The translations under genes were made by a program, and so were the position numbers. 64,000 nt of DNA, taken from positions 434,001-498,000 of the forward strand of contig NZ_CP014639.1 in the NCBI RefSeq assembly GCF_001653975.1, given 5' to 3'. The notes below the pieces were generated by a model. It was given only the letters and a program-made list of their open reading frames with translations. It did no database searches and was not told where the DNA came from. Of the stretch, positions 7,566 to 17,427 are shown one piece after another. Numbering within the stretch: the first letter of the stretch is position 1; each line of letters begins with the position of its first letter. Origin of the DNA: Candidatus Chlamydia sanziniae (GTDB taxonomy: Bacteria > Chlamydiota > Chlamydiia > Chlamydiales > Chlamydiaceae).

Positions 7566-9719
7566 TTGAATAAGATCAAAACACATTGTCAAAATGTATT
7601 TATAGTGCTCCTTCTTTCTCTTCCTGTGTTATGTCAAAGTAACTCAGTAGTTCATGCCCGAGAAACTATGCAAGTAGAATCCTCGACAGAAGCGGAATTC
7701 CTTGCTGAGAATTCGCATATTTCAGGAAAAAATCCTTTTAAAGTGGGAATTAAAATTACCGCTCCTCAAGGTAGTCACATCTATTGGAAAAACCCCGGAG
7801 AGCTGGGGAGCCCTTTAAAGATTTCATGGATGTTACCTAAAGGCTTTGTAGTTCAGGAAGAACATTGGCCCGCGCCTAAGGTATTTGAAGCACAGGGAAC
7901 CACATTCTTTGGCTACGAAGATTCTACCCTGATTGTTGCGGATATTCTTCCTCCTAAGGATTTACAGCTCAATCAAACGATAGAATTGAAAGCTCATGTG
8001 GAATGGTTGGCATGTGGAGCTCAGTGCTTCCCAGGGAATGCAGATTTACAGTTATTCCTCTCCTATATAGAGGAGGGAGTCCCTTCTCCTGACAAAAGTA
8101 GGGAATTTGCTCAAACACTGCTTTCTCAACCGCGTATTCTTAAAAAAAACCAGGCAGTGCGCATAGTGCGAGAAAAAGAGGGTGAGCTAATTTTAAATAT
8201 TACCACACAAATAGAAAAACAAGGGTCAAAAGTTTGGTTTGTTCCTGACCAGGCAGGAAGCCCTTTTGCTTATGCAGAGACTACAATGTATCCTGAGCAT
8301 GGCGGCTCTGCATGGAAGTTGAAAGTAAAAACACCTCTAGATAGCTGGAATCAACAAAAACTGGAAGGAGTTTTATTATTTACAGATAACAATGGCTATC
8401 CTGTGGAATCATTAATGATTCGTAGTTCAGTAACCAATAGGCAGATAACAAGTGCGGCTTCGGGATTATGGAATGGTTTGACGATTCTTGTAATGGCATT
8501 TTTGGGTGGTCTTCTCCTCAATATTATGCCATGCGTATTACCTTTAATTACACTTAAAGTGTATGCTTTGATTAAGTCTGCGGGAGAGCATCGCTCTTCA
8601 GTGATTGCAAATAGTCTAGGGTTCACCCTTGGTATTGTAGGTTGTTTCTGGGCTTTAGCCGGAGTGGCTTCTTTAATGAAGGCGCTCGGTCATCACATTG
8701 GTTGGGGATTTCAATTGCAAGAACCAATGTTTGTTGCTGTCTTAATCGTGGTCTTTTTCCTTTTTGCATTAAGTTCTCTAGGATTATTTGAGATGGGGAC
8801 TGTCTTTGCTAATCTTGGGGGAAAACTACAGACTCCTGAAAGGAAAGTAGCAGAAAATAAGATAGTCAGTTCTTTCTTTAATGGGGTTTTGGCTACCTTA
8901 GTCACCACTCCATGTACAGGACCCTTTTTGGGATCTGTATTGGGATTAGTCATGTCACTTTCTTTTGTTAAGCAATTGTTGATTTTCTCTTTGATGGGAT
9001 TGGGGATGGCTTCACCTTATTTAGTCTTCTCTGTATTTCCTAAAATGCTTTCTATACTTCCGAAACCAGGAAATTGGATGAGTACATTTAAACAACTGAC
9101 AGGATTTATGTTATTAGGAACGGTAACCTGGCTTGTATGGATTTTTGGGGTTGAGACCAGTACAACAGCCGTTGTTATTCTACTTGCAGGATTATGGCTT
9201 ACTGGCCTGGGTGCATGGATCCTAGGGCGTTGGGGAACTCCTGTTTCACCAAAAGGACACAGGGTATGTGCTTCTGTAATATTTTTTGGTTTTGTTGCTG
9301 GAGCTTTATCTGTAGGTTTTGTTGCTTCAAATTATTTTGTCTCTAAAGATACGGCTATTATGAGTGAGGAAGATTCATGGCAGCCGTTCTCTTTAGAAAG
9401 GCTTGCTGAGTTGCGACGACAGGGCCATCCTGTTTTTGTAAATTTTACTGCCAAATGGTGTTTGACTTGCCAGATGAACAAACCTATTTTATATGGCAAT
9501 GCTGTGCAACAAATGTTTAAAGACAAAGGTGTAGTTACGTTGGAAGCAGATTGGACACGTAAGGATCCTGGGATCACTCAAGAACTCGCTCGTTTAGGTA
9601 GGGCAAGTGTTCCTTCCTATGTTTATTACCCTGCAGATCAGGCAACGCCGATTATTCTTCCTGAGAAAATCACACAAGATTTTTTACAAAATCTTCTAGC
9701 ATCTCAAATAGTAAGTTAA
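7566..9719 (+). CDS. dsbD: Thiol:disulfide interchange protein DsbD
   Basis: A 717-residue inner-membrane electron carrier moving reducing equivalents from cytoplasmic thioredoxin to periplasmic thiol proteins. A signal segment is followed by an N-terminal periplasmic domain (to about 290). A multi-helix membrane domain carries the cysteine pair in NIMPCVLPLITLK and TTPCTGPFLGS. The C-terminal thioredoxin domain has WCLTC at 631-635. The TTG start at 7566 is supported by AAGGTG at 7555-7560 with 5-base spacing. In chlamydiae, whose outer envelope is heavily disulfide-bonded, it would help reduce or isomerise cysteines. It is transcribed divergently from exbB. Orthologue of CT595. Confidence 0.93.
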   Translation: MNKIKTHCQNVFIVLLLSLPVLCQSNSVVHARETMQVESSTEAEFLAENSHISGKNPFKVGIKITAPQGSHIYWKNPGELGSPLKISWMLPKGFVVQEEHWPAPKVFEAQGTTFFGYEDSTLIVADILPPKDLQLNQTIELKAHVEWLACGAQCFPGNADLQLFLSYIEEGVPSPDKSREFAQTLLSQPRILKKNQAVRIVREKEGELILNITTQIEKQGSKVWFVPDQAGSPFAYAETTMYPEHGGSAWKLKVKTPLDSWNQQKLEGVLLFTDNNGYPVESLMIRSSVTNRQITSAASGLWNGLTILVMAFLGGLLLNIMPCVLPLITLKVYALIKSAGEHRSSVIANSLGFTLGIVGCFWALAGVASLMKALGHHIGWGFQLQEPMFVAVLIVVFFLFALSSLGLFEMGTVFANLGGKLQTPERKVAENKIVSSFFNGVLATLVTTPCTGPFLGSVLGLVMSLSFVKQLLIFSLMGLGMASPYLVFSVFPKMLSILPKPGNWMSTFKQLTGFMLLGTVTWLVWIFGVETSTTAVVILLAGLWLTGLGAWILGRWGTPVSPKGHRVCASVIFFGFVAGALSVGFVASNYFVSKDTAIMSEEDSWQPFSLERLAELRRQGHPVFVNFTAKWCLTCQMNKPILYGNAVQQMFKDKGVVTLEADWTRKDPGITQELARLGRASVPSYVYYPADQATPIILPEKITQDFLQNLLASQIVS

Positions 9720-9935
9720 TCTTTTAAAATGTGAGCATTTTCCACAAGAGAATAGGCAGAGTTTAGAGCAGCACACGATGTCTTTTTCTTTGTATAAATC
9801 CCAGAGTGTTTAGAGAAGAGCCGAAGATAATTAACGATTTTCTTCTTTAATGAAGATATTCTTAAAGGTGTATAGTTTATGCGTTATTTAGCTTTATAGT
9901 TAGGAAAGAAATACAAGCTTGAGAAAGGACAAAAT

Positions 9936-10718
9936 ATGGTTTTAGTTGATGCCCATCTTCATCTTGCTGACGATGCTTTTTGTAAAGATATCGATGTTGT
10001 GTTACGTCGTGCTCAGGATAGCGGAGTTTCACACGTTGTAAATGTAACAACTACAGCTGAAGAGTTAGCGAGGTCATTTGTTTATTCTGAGCGCTTCTCT
10101 GCGATTCAGTTTTCCCATGTTGCAGGTACGCCTCCTCAGGATGCTCAACAAGATATAGAATCTAATTTTAGGCACTTCTATGAAGCAGCACATGCAGGCA
10201 AGTTGGCAGCTATTGGTGAGATCGGCTTAGATTATAGGTTTGTTAACAATGAGGCTGCAATTTTAAGACAGAAGGAGGTTTTACGACGTTACCTAAATCT
10301 CGCTCTTGAATGTGATTTACCTCTTGTGATTCATTGTCGTGATGTTTTTGACGATTTTTTCCATATCTTAGATCGTTATTATTCTTCCGACTCTCGAGCA
10401 CGTCCTGGTATGCTGCATTGTTTTACAGGGAATCTTAAAGAAGCCCATGAGCTACTTGCGCGGGGATGGTTCCTTTCTATAAGTGGTATTGTGACTTTTA
10501 AAAATGCACAAAATTTGCGTGATATTGTTACAGAGATCCCTTCTAATCACCTTTTAATAGAAACAGATGCACCTTTTCTTGCTCCATCACCTCATAGGGG
10601 TAAGAAAAATGAACCCGCCTACATTCTCCATACAATAAACACTGTAGCACAGCTCAAGCAGGTTTCTTCTGAAGAAATGAGGGCGCTTGTACATAGCAAT
10701 CTCCTACGTTTTTTATAA
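9936..10718 (+). CDS. tatD: TatD family metal-dependent hydrolase (putative DNase)
   Basis: A 260-residue cytoplasmic TIM-barrel hydrolase. Metal-binding motifs are intact: DAHLHL (residues 5-10), GEIGLDY near 97, a VIHCRD motif near 130 and ETDAPFL near 209. Length is normal for the TatD/YcfH family, whose members are metal-dependent nucleases. The ATG at 9936 follows AAAGGA. It stands 70 bases before sdhC and may be cotranscribed with it. Orthologue of CT594. Confidence 0.92.
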   Translation: MVLVDAHLHLADDAFCKDIDVVLRRAQDSGVSHVVNVTTTAEELARSFVYSERFSAIQFSHVAGTPPQDAQQDIESNFRHFYEAAHAGKLAAIGEIGLDYRFVNNEAAILRQKEVLRRYLNLALECDLPLVIHCRDVFDDFFHILDRYYSSDSRARPGMLHCFTGNLKEAHELLARGWFLSISGIVTFKNAQNLRDIVTEIPSNHLLIETDAPFLAPSPHRGKKNEPAYILHTINTVAQLKQVSSEEMRALVHSNLLRFL

Positions 10719-10788
10719 TAGATACCAGGATTCCCTAGCGGCTTCAATGAGAGAAAAAGGGATCATCTAGCTCTTAAAGTGCGTAAAA

Positions 10789-11751
10789 ATGACTTCACAT
10801 AATTTCGCTTCAGCCTCTATCTTGGCTTATGAAATAACGAGAAGGTCAAAGCTTTATATGACGCGACGAGAAATATGTTCTGGTACAACTCAAAATAAGC
10901 AAAGACGCTATTTCGCTTTTTTATTGCGATGTACCCACTCTTTAGCAGGACTTGCTTTCACATTGTTTTTATGTGAGCATATTTTTACAAATATGCTTGC
11001 TTCTTCGTATCTAAGCTATGGAAAAGGTTTTATTGCCATAGTAGATAATTTCCATAAGGTCCCAGGTTTAAAAATTATTGAAGTGGTATGCTTAGCTCTG
11101 CCGTTTATTTGCCATGCTCTTATTGGTATTGTTTATCTTTTCCAAGGGGAGAGTAACTCTTATCCAGGAGACGGTAGTCGTCCTTATTTGCCTTATGCGA
11201 GGAATTATGCTTATACATGGCAAAGATGGACAGCATGGATTTTACTTTTTGGAGTAGCCATCCATGTAGTACACCTTCGTTTTCTGCGCTATCCAATGCA
11301 TATAGATTTACCTCAGGGATCTTACTACGTTGTCACTATAGATCCGTCTCGCTACACTGCAATTGTAAAAGGGACAGATGCTTTTTTGGTTATGAATGTC
11401 CCTGAAGCGGAGATGATGATTCCTCGTGTGGATAAACAGGAATTCAAAAAGGCTTGCCCCGATCTTTTTTTAAAAAATGGTTCGTATCTTTTTACTCCTA
11501 ACGCAGGAAGAGCTTTTCTTTATGTTGTTCGTGATGTTTTAGGTATCCTATGGGTAGCTGTGTTTTATACTGTCCTTGTTCTTGCTGCTGCATTCCATGG
11601 GTTGAATGGTCTATGGACTTTTTGTTCTCGCTGGGGAGTGATGATCTCTTCACGAAAGCAATTATATTTGCGTACTCTCTATTATGTGGCTATGATTGTA
11701 GTCGTCTTCATGGGTGTTAGCGTTATTTGGAATTTGTATAGTGTGGCATAA
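10789..11751 (+). CDS. sdhC: Succinate dehydrogenase cytochrome b subunit SdhC
   Basis: A 320-residue membrane anchor with about five hydrophobic segments, resembling the single-subunit cytochrome b558 type of Bacillus and epsilonproteobacteria and not the two-subunit enterobacterial anchor. Several histidines lie in or next to helices (RCTHSLAG, LCEHIFTN, CHALIG, HVVHLRF), as expected for haem ligands. The first ATG is taken, but its ribosome site is weak; ATG 10858 is an alternative. The gene ends 3 bases before sdhA. The complex oxidises succinate and reduces menaquinone in the inner membrane. Orthologue of CT593. Confidence 0.87.
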   Translation: MTSHNFASASILAYEITRRSKLYMTRREICSGTTQNKQRRYFAFLLRCTHSLAGLAFTLFLCEHIFTNMLASSYLSYGKGFIAIVDNFHKVPGLKIIEVVCLALPFICHALIGIVYLFQGESNSYPGDGSRPYLPYARNYAYTWQRWTAWILLFGVAIHVVHLRFLRYPMHIDLPQGSYYVVTIDPSRYTAIVKGTDAFLVMNVPEAEMMIPRVDKQEFKKACPDLFLKNGSYLFTPNAGRAFLYVVRDVLGILWVAVFYTVLVLAAAFHGLNGLWTFCSRWGVMISSRKQLYLRTLYYVAMIVVVFMGVSVIWNLYSVA

Positions 11752-11754
11752 AGA

Positions 11755-13635
11755 ATGGATAAAAATTGTAAAGTCATTGTGGTTGGTGGCGGCTTGGCAG
11801 GGTTATCAGCAGCTATGCAATTAGCAGATCGTGGCATGATTGTAGAACTTGTTTCTTTGACCAAAGTGAAACGTTCTCATTCTGTATGTGCACAAGGAGG
11901 AATTAATGCTGCATTAAATCTAAAGCCAGAAGAAGAAGATTCCCCCTACATTCATGCCTATGACACTATCAAAGGGGGGGACTTTCTGGCGGATCAACCT
12001 CCAGTATTAGAGATGTGCCTTGCCGCACCTCGAATCATTCGTATGTTAGACAATTTTGGTTGTCCTTTTAATCGTAGTTCTTCCGGAAATTTAGATGTCC
12101 GTAGGTTTGGAGGAACTCTCTATCACCGTACAGTATTTTGTGGAGCTTCAACAGGCCAGCAATTGATGTACACTTTAGATGAACAGGTACGTCGTCGCGA
12201 AAATTCTGGAAGGATTATTAAGAGAGAAAATCATGAGTTTGTTCGCCTTATTACAGATAGTAAAGGACGTGCTTGCGGGATTATATTAATGAATTTGTTT
12301 AACAATCGTTTGGAAATCTTGAAAGGCGATGCTGTAATTATTGCTACAGGGGGAGCGGGCATTATTTTTAAGATGTCAACGAATTCTACATTTTGCACAG
12401 GAGCTGCGAATGGTAGGCTATTTTTACAGGGCATGGTCTATGCAAATCCAGAATTTATACAAATACATCCTACAGCAATTCCTGGGCGTGATAAGCTCCG
12501 CTTGATTTCAGAGTCTGTTCGTGGTGAAGGAGGGCGTGTGTGGGTGCCTGGAGATTCCTCGAAGAGTGTTACCTTCCCTGATGGATCTCAAAAAACATGT
12601 GGCGTCACTGGAAAGCCTTGGTATTTCTTAGAAGAGATGTACCCTGCTTATGGGAATCTTGTCAGTCGTGATGTAGGCGCACGAGCAATTCTACAAATAT
12701 GTGAAGCTGGTATGGGAATTGATGGGCGTATGGAAGTCTTTTTAGATGTAACACATTTGTCCCTGGCAACCAGAGATAAATTGGAAGTAGTGTTAGATAT
12801 TTATAAGAAGTTTACTGGTGAGGATCCTAATGTCGTGCCAATGAGGATATTTCCTGCTGTGCATTATTCTATGGGGGGAGCTTGGGTGGATTGGCCCGCT
12901 GCTGATGATATTGATCGTGATGGTCGGTTCCGACAAATGACGAATATTCCAGGATGTTTTAATTGTGGTGAATCAGACTTTCAGTATCATGGTGCTAACC
13001 GTCTGGGAGCAAATTCTTTGTTATCTTGTTTATTTGCAGGTCTTGTCGCTGGAGATGAAGCTGCACGATTTATCGAAACTTATGGACCTGCTGTTCAAGA
13101 ATCCAAGGATTTTGAGTGCGCCCTTTGTGAAGAAAAGGAAGAAAATGCCCGTCTGTTATCTGCTTCGGGAAAAGAGAATATTTTTATTTTGTATGAAGAA
13201 ATCGCAGCAGTCATGGTGCAAAATGTAACAGTAAAACGTAATAATAAAGATCTTCAAGACACTGTAAATAAGTTAAAAGAGTTGCGTGAGCGATTAAAAA
13301 AAGTGTCAGTTCATGATTCGTCACCATTTGCGAACAAGTCTTTTCATTTTTTACGTCAAATGAAACCCATGTTAGAATTAGCGTTGGCCATCACTAAAGG
13401 TGCTCTTTTGCGTAATGAATTTCGTGGTTCGCACTACAAACCTGAATTTCCCCAACGTGATGATAAGCATTGGCTGAAGACTACGTTGGCTACTTATCAC
13501 TGTGAAGAACCAGAAATTTCTTATTGTCCTGTGGATACACGTCATTTTCAGCCCTCTTTGAGGGATTATACTAAATCTTCAACAGTGAAAATACATCCTG
13601 TTAATTTGCCGGACAATATTTCCCTGCCTTTATAG
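11755..13635 (+). CDS. sdhA: Succinate dehydrogenase flavoprotein subunit SdhA
   Basis: A 626-residue flavoprotein. The FAD-binding Rossmann motif GGGLAGLSAAMQLADRG lies at the N-terminus. The histidine for covalent flavin attachment is in RSHSVCAQGGINAAL. Substrate-binding residues appear in IQIHPTAIPG, VRGEGGRVW and HYSMGGAWVD. Length is typical. It oxidises succinate to fumarate in the cytoplasmic arm of complex II and sits between sdhC and sdhB in a tight operon. Orthologue of CT592. Confidence 0.96.
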   Translation: MDKNCKVIVVGGGLAGLSAAMQLADRGMIVELVSLTKVKRSHSVCAQGGINAALNLKPEEEDSPYIHAYDTIKGGDFLADQPPVLEMCLAAPRIIRMLDNFGCPFNRSSSGNLDVRRFGGTLYHRTVFCGASTGQQLMYTLDEQVRRRENSGRIIKRENHEFVRLITDSKGRACGIILMNLFNNRLEILKGDAVIIATGGAGIIFKMSTNSTFCTGAANGRLFLQGMVYANPEFIQIHPTAIPGRDKLRLISESVRGEGGRVWVPGDSSKSVTFPDGSQKTCGVTGKPWYFLEEMYPAYGNLVSRDVGARAILQICEAGMGIDGRMEVFLDVTHLSLATRDKLEVVLDIYKKFTGEDPNVVPMRIFPAVHYSMGGAWVDWPAADDIDRDGRFRQMTNIPGCFNCGESDFQYHGANRLGANSLLSCLFAGLVAGDEAARFIETYGPAVQESKDFECALCEEKEENARLLSASGKENIFILYEEIAAVMVQNVTVKRNNKDLQDTVNKLKELRERLKKVSVHDSSPFANKSFHFLRQMKPMLELALAITKGALLRNEFRGSHYKPEFPQRDDKHWLKTTLATYHCEEPEISYCPVDTRHFQPSLRDYTKSSTVKIHPVNLPDNISLPL

Positions 13636-13647
13636 AGTGAGGACGTT

Positions 13648-14424
13648 ATGAGTACTCTTGAAACTTTTATTTTAAAGATTTATAGGGGAATCCCCGGAAA
13701 ACAGTATTGGGAAAGCTTTGAGCTTGCGCTTCATTCTAGGGAAAATATCATTAGTGCTCTTATGGAAATCGAGAAGCAGCCAATAAATATCTTGGGTCAA
13801 AAAGTAAATCCTGTAGTTTGGGAGCAAGGGTGTTTAGAAGAAGTCTGTGGATCCTGTTCGATTCTTGTGAATGGTGTACCTCGTCAGGCATGCACAGCAC
13901 TCATTCAAGAATACATTGATGCTACCAACTCTCGGGAGATTGTTTTAGCACCTTTAACAAAATTTCCACTTATTCGAGATCTTATTGTTGATAGATCTAT
14001 AATGTTTGATAATCTTCAGTGTATTCGAGGATGGATAGCTGCGGATAAAGAAGGGGAAATTTTTGGTCCTAAAGTTCCACAAGAACAACAGAAGCTTTTA
14101 TACGCTTTGTCCCAATGCATGACCTGTGGTTGTTGTACAGAAGCTTGTCCTCAAATGAATAAACGTAATGATTTTGTAGGTCCTGCTGTCATTGCTCAAG
14201 CGCGCTATTTTAATAGCTATCCTGGAGATAAACAGATGACGAGACGACTACATACTCTCATGGAAAAGGATGGTTTTGAAGGTTGTGGACAAGCACATAA
14301 CTGTGCGCGTGTATGTCCTAAGAAACTGCCATTAACTGAGAGTATTTCTGTTATTGGGCGTCAGCTGACTAAATTTTCTTTGAAAAATTTGTTCTCTACT
14401 TTGTTTAAAAAGAAGAAAAGTTAA
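13648..14424 (+). CDS. sdhB: Succinate dehydrogenase iron-sulfur subunit SdhB
   Basis: A 258-residue iron-sulfur protein carrying electrons from SdhA flavin to the membrane anchor. The plant-type [2Fe-2S] ligands are in CLEEVCGSC with a later Cys in RQAC. The bacterial ferredoxin-type clusters are in CMTCGCCTEACP and CGQAHNCARVCP. The ATG at 13648 follows GTGAGGACG. It ends overlapping the convergent neighbour by 4 bases. Orthologue of CT591. Confidence 0.95.
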   Translation: MSTLETFILKIYRGIPGKQYWESFELALHSRENIISALMEIEKQPINILGQKVNPVVWEQGCLEEVCGSCSILVNGVPRQACTALIQEYIDATNSREIVLAPLTKFPLIRDLIVDRSIMFDNLQCIRGWIAADKEGEIFGPKVPQEQQKLLYALSQCMTCGCCTEACPQMNKRNDFVGPAVIAQARYFNSYPGDKQMTRRLHTLMEKDGFEGCGQAHNCARVCPKKLPLTESISVIGRQLTKFSLKNLFSTLFKKKKS

Positions 14425-17309
14425 AAAAATCCCTTGGGCATATGACTGCGATATCCCGGAGGTGGAGGCATGCCATAATCTATAGGATTTGAGTAGAGAG
14501 TCCAGGGCTGTTGTAGAGATAGGATTTCTTCAATATTGTTGAGAGGATATCCTTGTAACCCTGCATAATTAAATTGCCATAGGTCGATTTGTTGCGTTCC
14601 TGGATTTACAATGAAGCCAAAATAACTGTAAGGCCAGTTCGTATCGCCAAATAATAAAGGTGCTGGATACGCTAGGTTATGATGTCTCATTGCTGTTGCT
14701 AAGCGTAGGTACATATCTTCTTCGGTATAGAGTTTTTGATAACTTTCCATTAGCAGACCTTTGTAGAGATGGCGAACATCAGCAGAAGAAAGTAAAGAGA
14801 GTTTAGGAACGTGCTGTTCTATGAGAGCGCTAAAGTTATCATAAGCCATGCGTGATGAGATTCCCAAGTAGGAGGAGATATTATCCAATATTTCAGGAAG
14901 TTGTTGTTCTGAGACATAGGGAATATCGTTCACTATCTGGTGGACAAGGTAACGTTGGTATAAAGTAAATGCTTTTGGAGCGTGTCGGTATAACTGTTGT
15001 AAAAAACGAGAAGCTTTTTCATAAAACTCCGGCAAAGTTAATGTATAATCAGAACAGAAATTGTGAAAATTTTGAACAACATCTTGAAGAGCATATTTGT
15101 TGCAAAATCTTTCTATGAAAGTATAGATTCCTTGATGGGATAAAGTAGTTACATATAAGAAGTCATTATGTTGTTTCATCCATATGTCGCGCAACCATGT
15201 ATAACTGTACCAATCATTGTCCCAAGCTTCTTTAAATAAAGGTGCTCCTGCTGTTATAGAAAAAACATGTGTCGGAGATGAAGCAATGAGAGAGTGTGTT
15301 CCTTCTTCTAAATAATTTTTAATACCTGTAGGTAAATCTTTAAGTGCATCAGCAAAGAAAGCTGCAAGCTCATGAGCATTTTCTGGATACTTCTCTATTA
15401 TAGTTAAAGGTTCTGTATGTTCGAAATAGTCGGTGAGAAGAGAAGTTACTGTTCCTCCAGAAACATAAACCCACGGCATGTGAGAAATTTTATCTAAATG
15501 ATGTAGGATAGATTCTGGAATAGGCAAATCATAAGCCTGTAGAATTCTTTGTAGTGCAGCTTCTTGAAAACTTTCTTTATGAAGAAGTGCGGTAATTCTA
15601 TGTATTAATGTTGTAGTTTCCTTTTCTAAGCCGATTACAGCGTGTTTGCTTAGCAAATCGATTTCTGTAGAAGTGAAAAACTCAGAAAGAAATCTTATGA
15701 ATTCATTAATTGAGTAGATAGGAGACCAAGCATGAGGATGCGTCCTGCCATGGGTAAAGAAAATACGAAATCCTGCAGGAGTATCAGCATAAAGGTGTGC
15801 AAACTCTTGGATAAACGCATCATAGGAACTGCGAAAGTATAGAGGAATTTGCTTTGTATAAAAGGAAATCAAGAAATCAGGGAGAACCGCGAATTGTTTA
15901 GCTTTTTCTTGAGCGCTATCCCAATCGTAAAGGGCCTTATTAAGTTCTTGACGAAACCGTATGTGATCCATAGTCAAAATTTGACTGTCTTGATTGTTCA
16001 AAGGGCTTCGCATACGACTTTCAATATAAGCTAGCTGAGCACGTGCTTCATGGTAAGTCTGTTCGCATTGCTGTACTAAAGTATGGAGAGTTTCAATTTC
16101 TTCTTCAGCGAATGTTTTTAGAAGACCTACAAGACTCTGAGGGCCGTCGTTGTGCCAGCCCAGAGCAATGCGGATGTGGTTAGCAGCCGTAGGTTGATTC
16201 GCATCAGCGAATGTTGCTAAGGTATATTCCCAAGCTTTAAGAAGAGGGTTTTGGGTATCGCGGACAAAAGCAAATTTTGCTTCTTCATAAGCGGAAAGAT
16301 ACCGATATACTTTATGTGTTTCCGAAAGCTCATGAGGAAATTGCGAATTAAGTAGAAGCTGTTCTTTGCTAAATAAGCCTTCTTTAAAGAGAATAGACCG
16401 TACTGTATTCTTGGAAATTTGATAATAGTGTAAAAGTGTAGATTCGATAATTTCGTTTGCAGTTATAGTTTCGTAAGCATTTTGTATTTTGTTTAAGAGA
16501 TATTCGTGGGCGAGTAATTGCTGTACATGAATTTGCGGATCACTAAGAGTTTCTAGGATCCCTGCAGCTTGGAAAGCTTTCTGTAGTCCTGGAGATGAAG
16601 AGAGTTTTCTCAAGGGATCAGGGTAAAGATCTAAGATGTGCAAGGGCTTAAAAAGCTCGCCAATGCATCCTGAGAGATTGATAGGTACGGTGATTTCTCG
16701 TGTGCCAATAACTCGCGAAAGCTTGCCAGAGCTTAACAAGTCGTCTATATCTTTAAGGAAACGCTCAGGATATTCCTGATGAATTAGAATGGCAGTCGCT
16801 GTAGCAAAGCAGGAACCCACATCTTGACGAAGGTAAGTAAACAGTGCTGTGAGCACAGCTTGTCGTACGTGAAATACAGAAAGAGAGACGTGAGAATCTA
16901 AAGCTAGAGTGTGACGGATAAGATGTTGAATTGCAGTATAGGAAGGGATGAAAAGAGCCTTGATATGGTTTTTTAAGTTGGGGTTTTCTTTTAGAGCTTT
17001 AAGCATGCAAAGAAGATGTTCACGAGCTTTGGCTTCATTATGACGATGAGGTCCTAAAGGATAGGTACAGTGAATTAGGTAATTTGTTGCTTCAATAAGT
17101 TTTATAGTGTCGATTTCATTATTTTCTCCTAAGATATAGCCTGCAATTTTACGCGCAGTATGTAAGTTTTTTGCTGCTAAGGGTGATTGCAGTGCTGTAG
17201 TGCGATATCCTTGAAATAGTTCAGCATTTTCGGAGCAGAGTATTTCTTCTAATCCGCTTTGTTGTTTAAGAGTTAAGGAGTCAAAAACAACACGATTCAA
17301 TCGTGACAT
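14421..17309 (-). CDS. Large conserved chlamydial protein of unknown function (CT590 orthologue), possible papain-like motif
   Basis: A 962-residue soluble-looking protein with no signal peptide and no clear membrane segment, named only by position as the CT590 orthologue. Two motifs stand out. RQDVGSCFATA (residues 161-171) resembles the oxyanion Gln and nucleophile Cys of papain-fold enzymes. Near the C-terminus, HHN at 876-878 and FGDTNW at 887-892 place a His and an Asn-Trp about 15 residues apart, as in papain. A proline-rich tail (MPPPPGYR) ends the protein. A cysteine-protease-like fold is therefore conceivable, but about 700 residues separate the parts and I have no alignment. It converges on sdhB with a 4-base overlap. 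Function unknown. Confidence 0.85.
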   Translation of the reverse strand: MSRLNRVVFDSLTLKQQSGLEEILCSENAELFQGYRTTALQSPLAAKNLHTARKIAGYILGENNEIDTIKLIEATNYLIHCTYPLGPHRHNEAKAREHLLCMLKALKENPNLKNHIKALFIPSYTAIQHLIRHTLALDSHVSLSVFHVRQAVLTALFTYLRQDVGSCFATATAILIHQEYPERFLKDIDDLLSSGKLSRVIGTREITVPINLSGCIGELFKPLHILDLYPDPLRKLSSSPGLQKAFQAAGILETLSDPQIHVQQLLAHEYLLNKIQNAYETITANEIIESTLLHYYQISKNTVRSILFKEGLFSKEQLLLNSQFPHELSETHKVYRYLSAYEEAKFAFVRDTQNPLLKAWEYTLATFADANQPTAANHIRIALGWHNDGPQSLVGLLKTFAEEEIETLHTLVQQCEQTYHEARAQLAYIESRMRSPLNNQDSQILTMDHIRFRQELNKALYDWDSAQEKAKQFAVLPDFLISFYTKQIPLYFRSSYDAFIQEFAHLYADTPAGFRIFFTHGRTHPHAWSPIYSINEFIRFLSEFFTSTEIDLLSKHAVIGLEKETTTLIHRITALLHKESFQEAALQRILQAYDLPIPESILHHLDKISHMPWVYVSGGTVTSLLTDYFEHTEPLTIIEKYPENAHELAAFFADALKDLPTGIKNYLEEGTHSLIASSPTHVFSITAGAPLFKEAWDNDWYSYTWLRDIWMKQHNDFLYVTTLSHQGIYTFIERFCNKYALQDVVQNFHNFCSDYTLTLPEFYEKASRFLQQLYRHAPKAFTLYQRYLVHQIVNDIPYVSEQQLPEILDNISSYLGISSRMAYDNFSALIEQHVPKLSLLSSADVRHLYKGLLMESYQKLYTEEDMYLRLATAMRHHNLAYPAPLLFGDTNWPYSYFGFIVNPGTQQIDLWQFNYAGLQGYPLNNIEEILSLQQPWTLYSNPIDYGMPPPPGYRSHMPKGFF

Positions 17310-17427
17310 ATAAAATGTAGGGAATATTTTCTGTTGTTTTTGTTCTTTAGCATGAACAGAAAGTTTCTGTCAGTAGGCGATTCTTTGGTAAGAACTCTAG
17401 GTTTTATCCTAGACAATGTAATAGACA

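Noticed and set aside
17356..17370. Palindrome ACAGAAA-G-TTTCTGT upstream of CT590
   Set aside because: The loop would be one base, too tight for an RNA hairpin, and one short palindrome alone is weak evidence for an operator.
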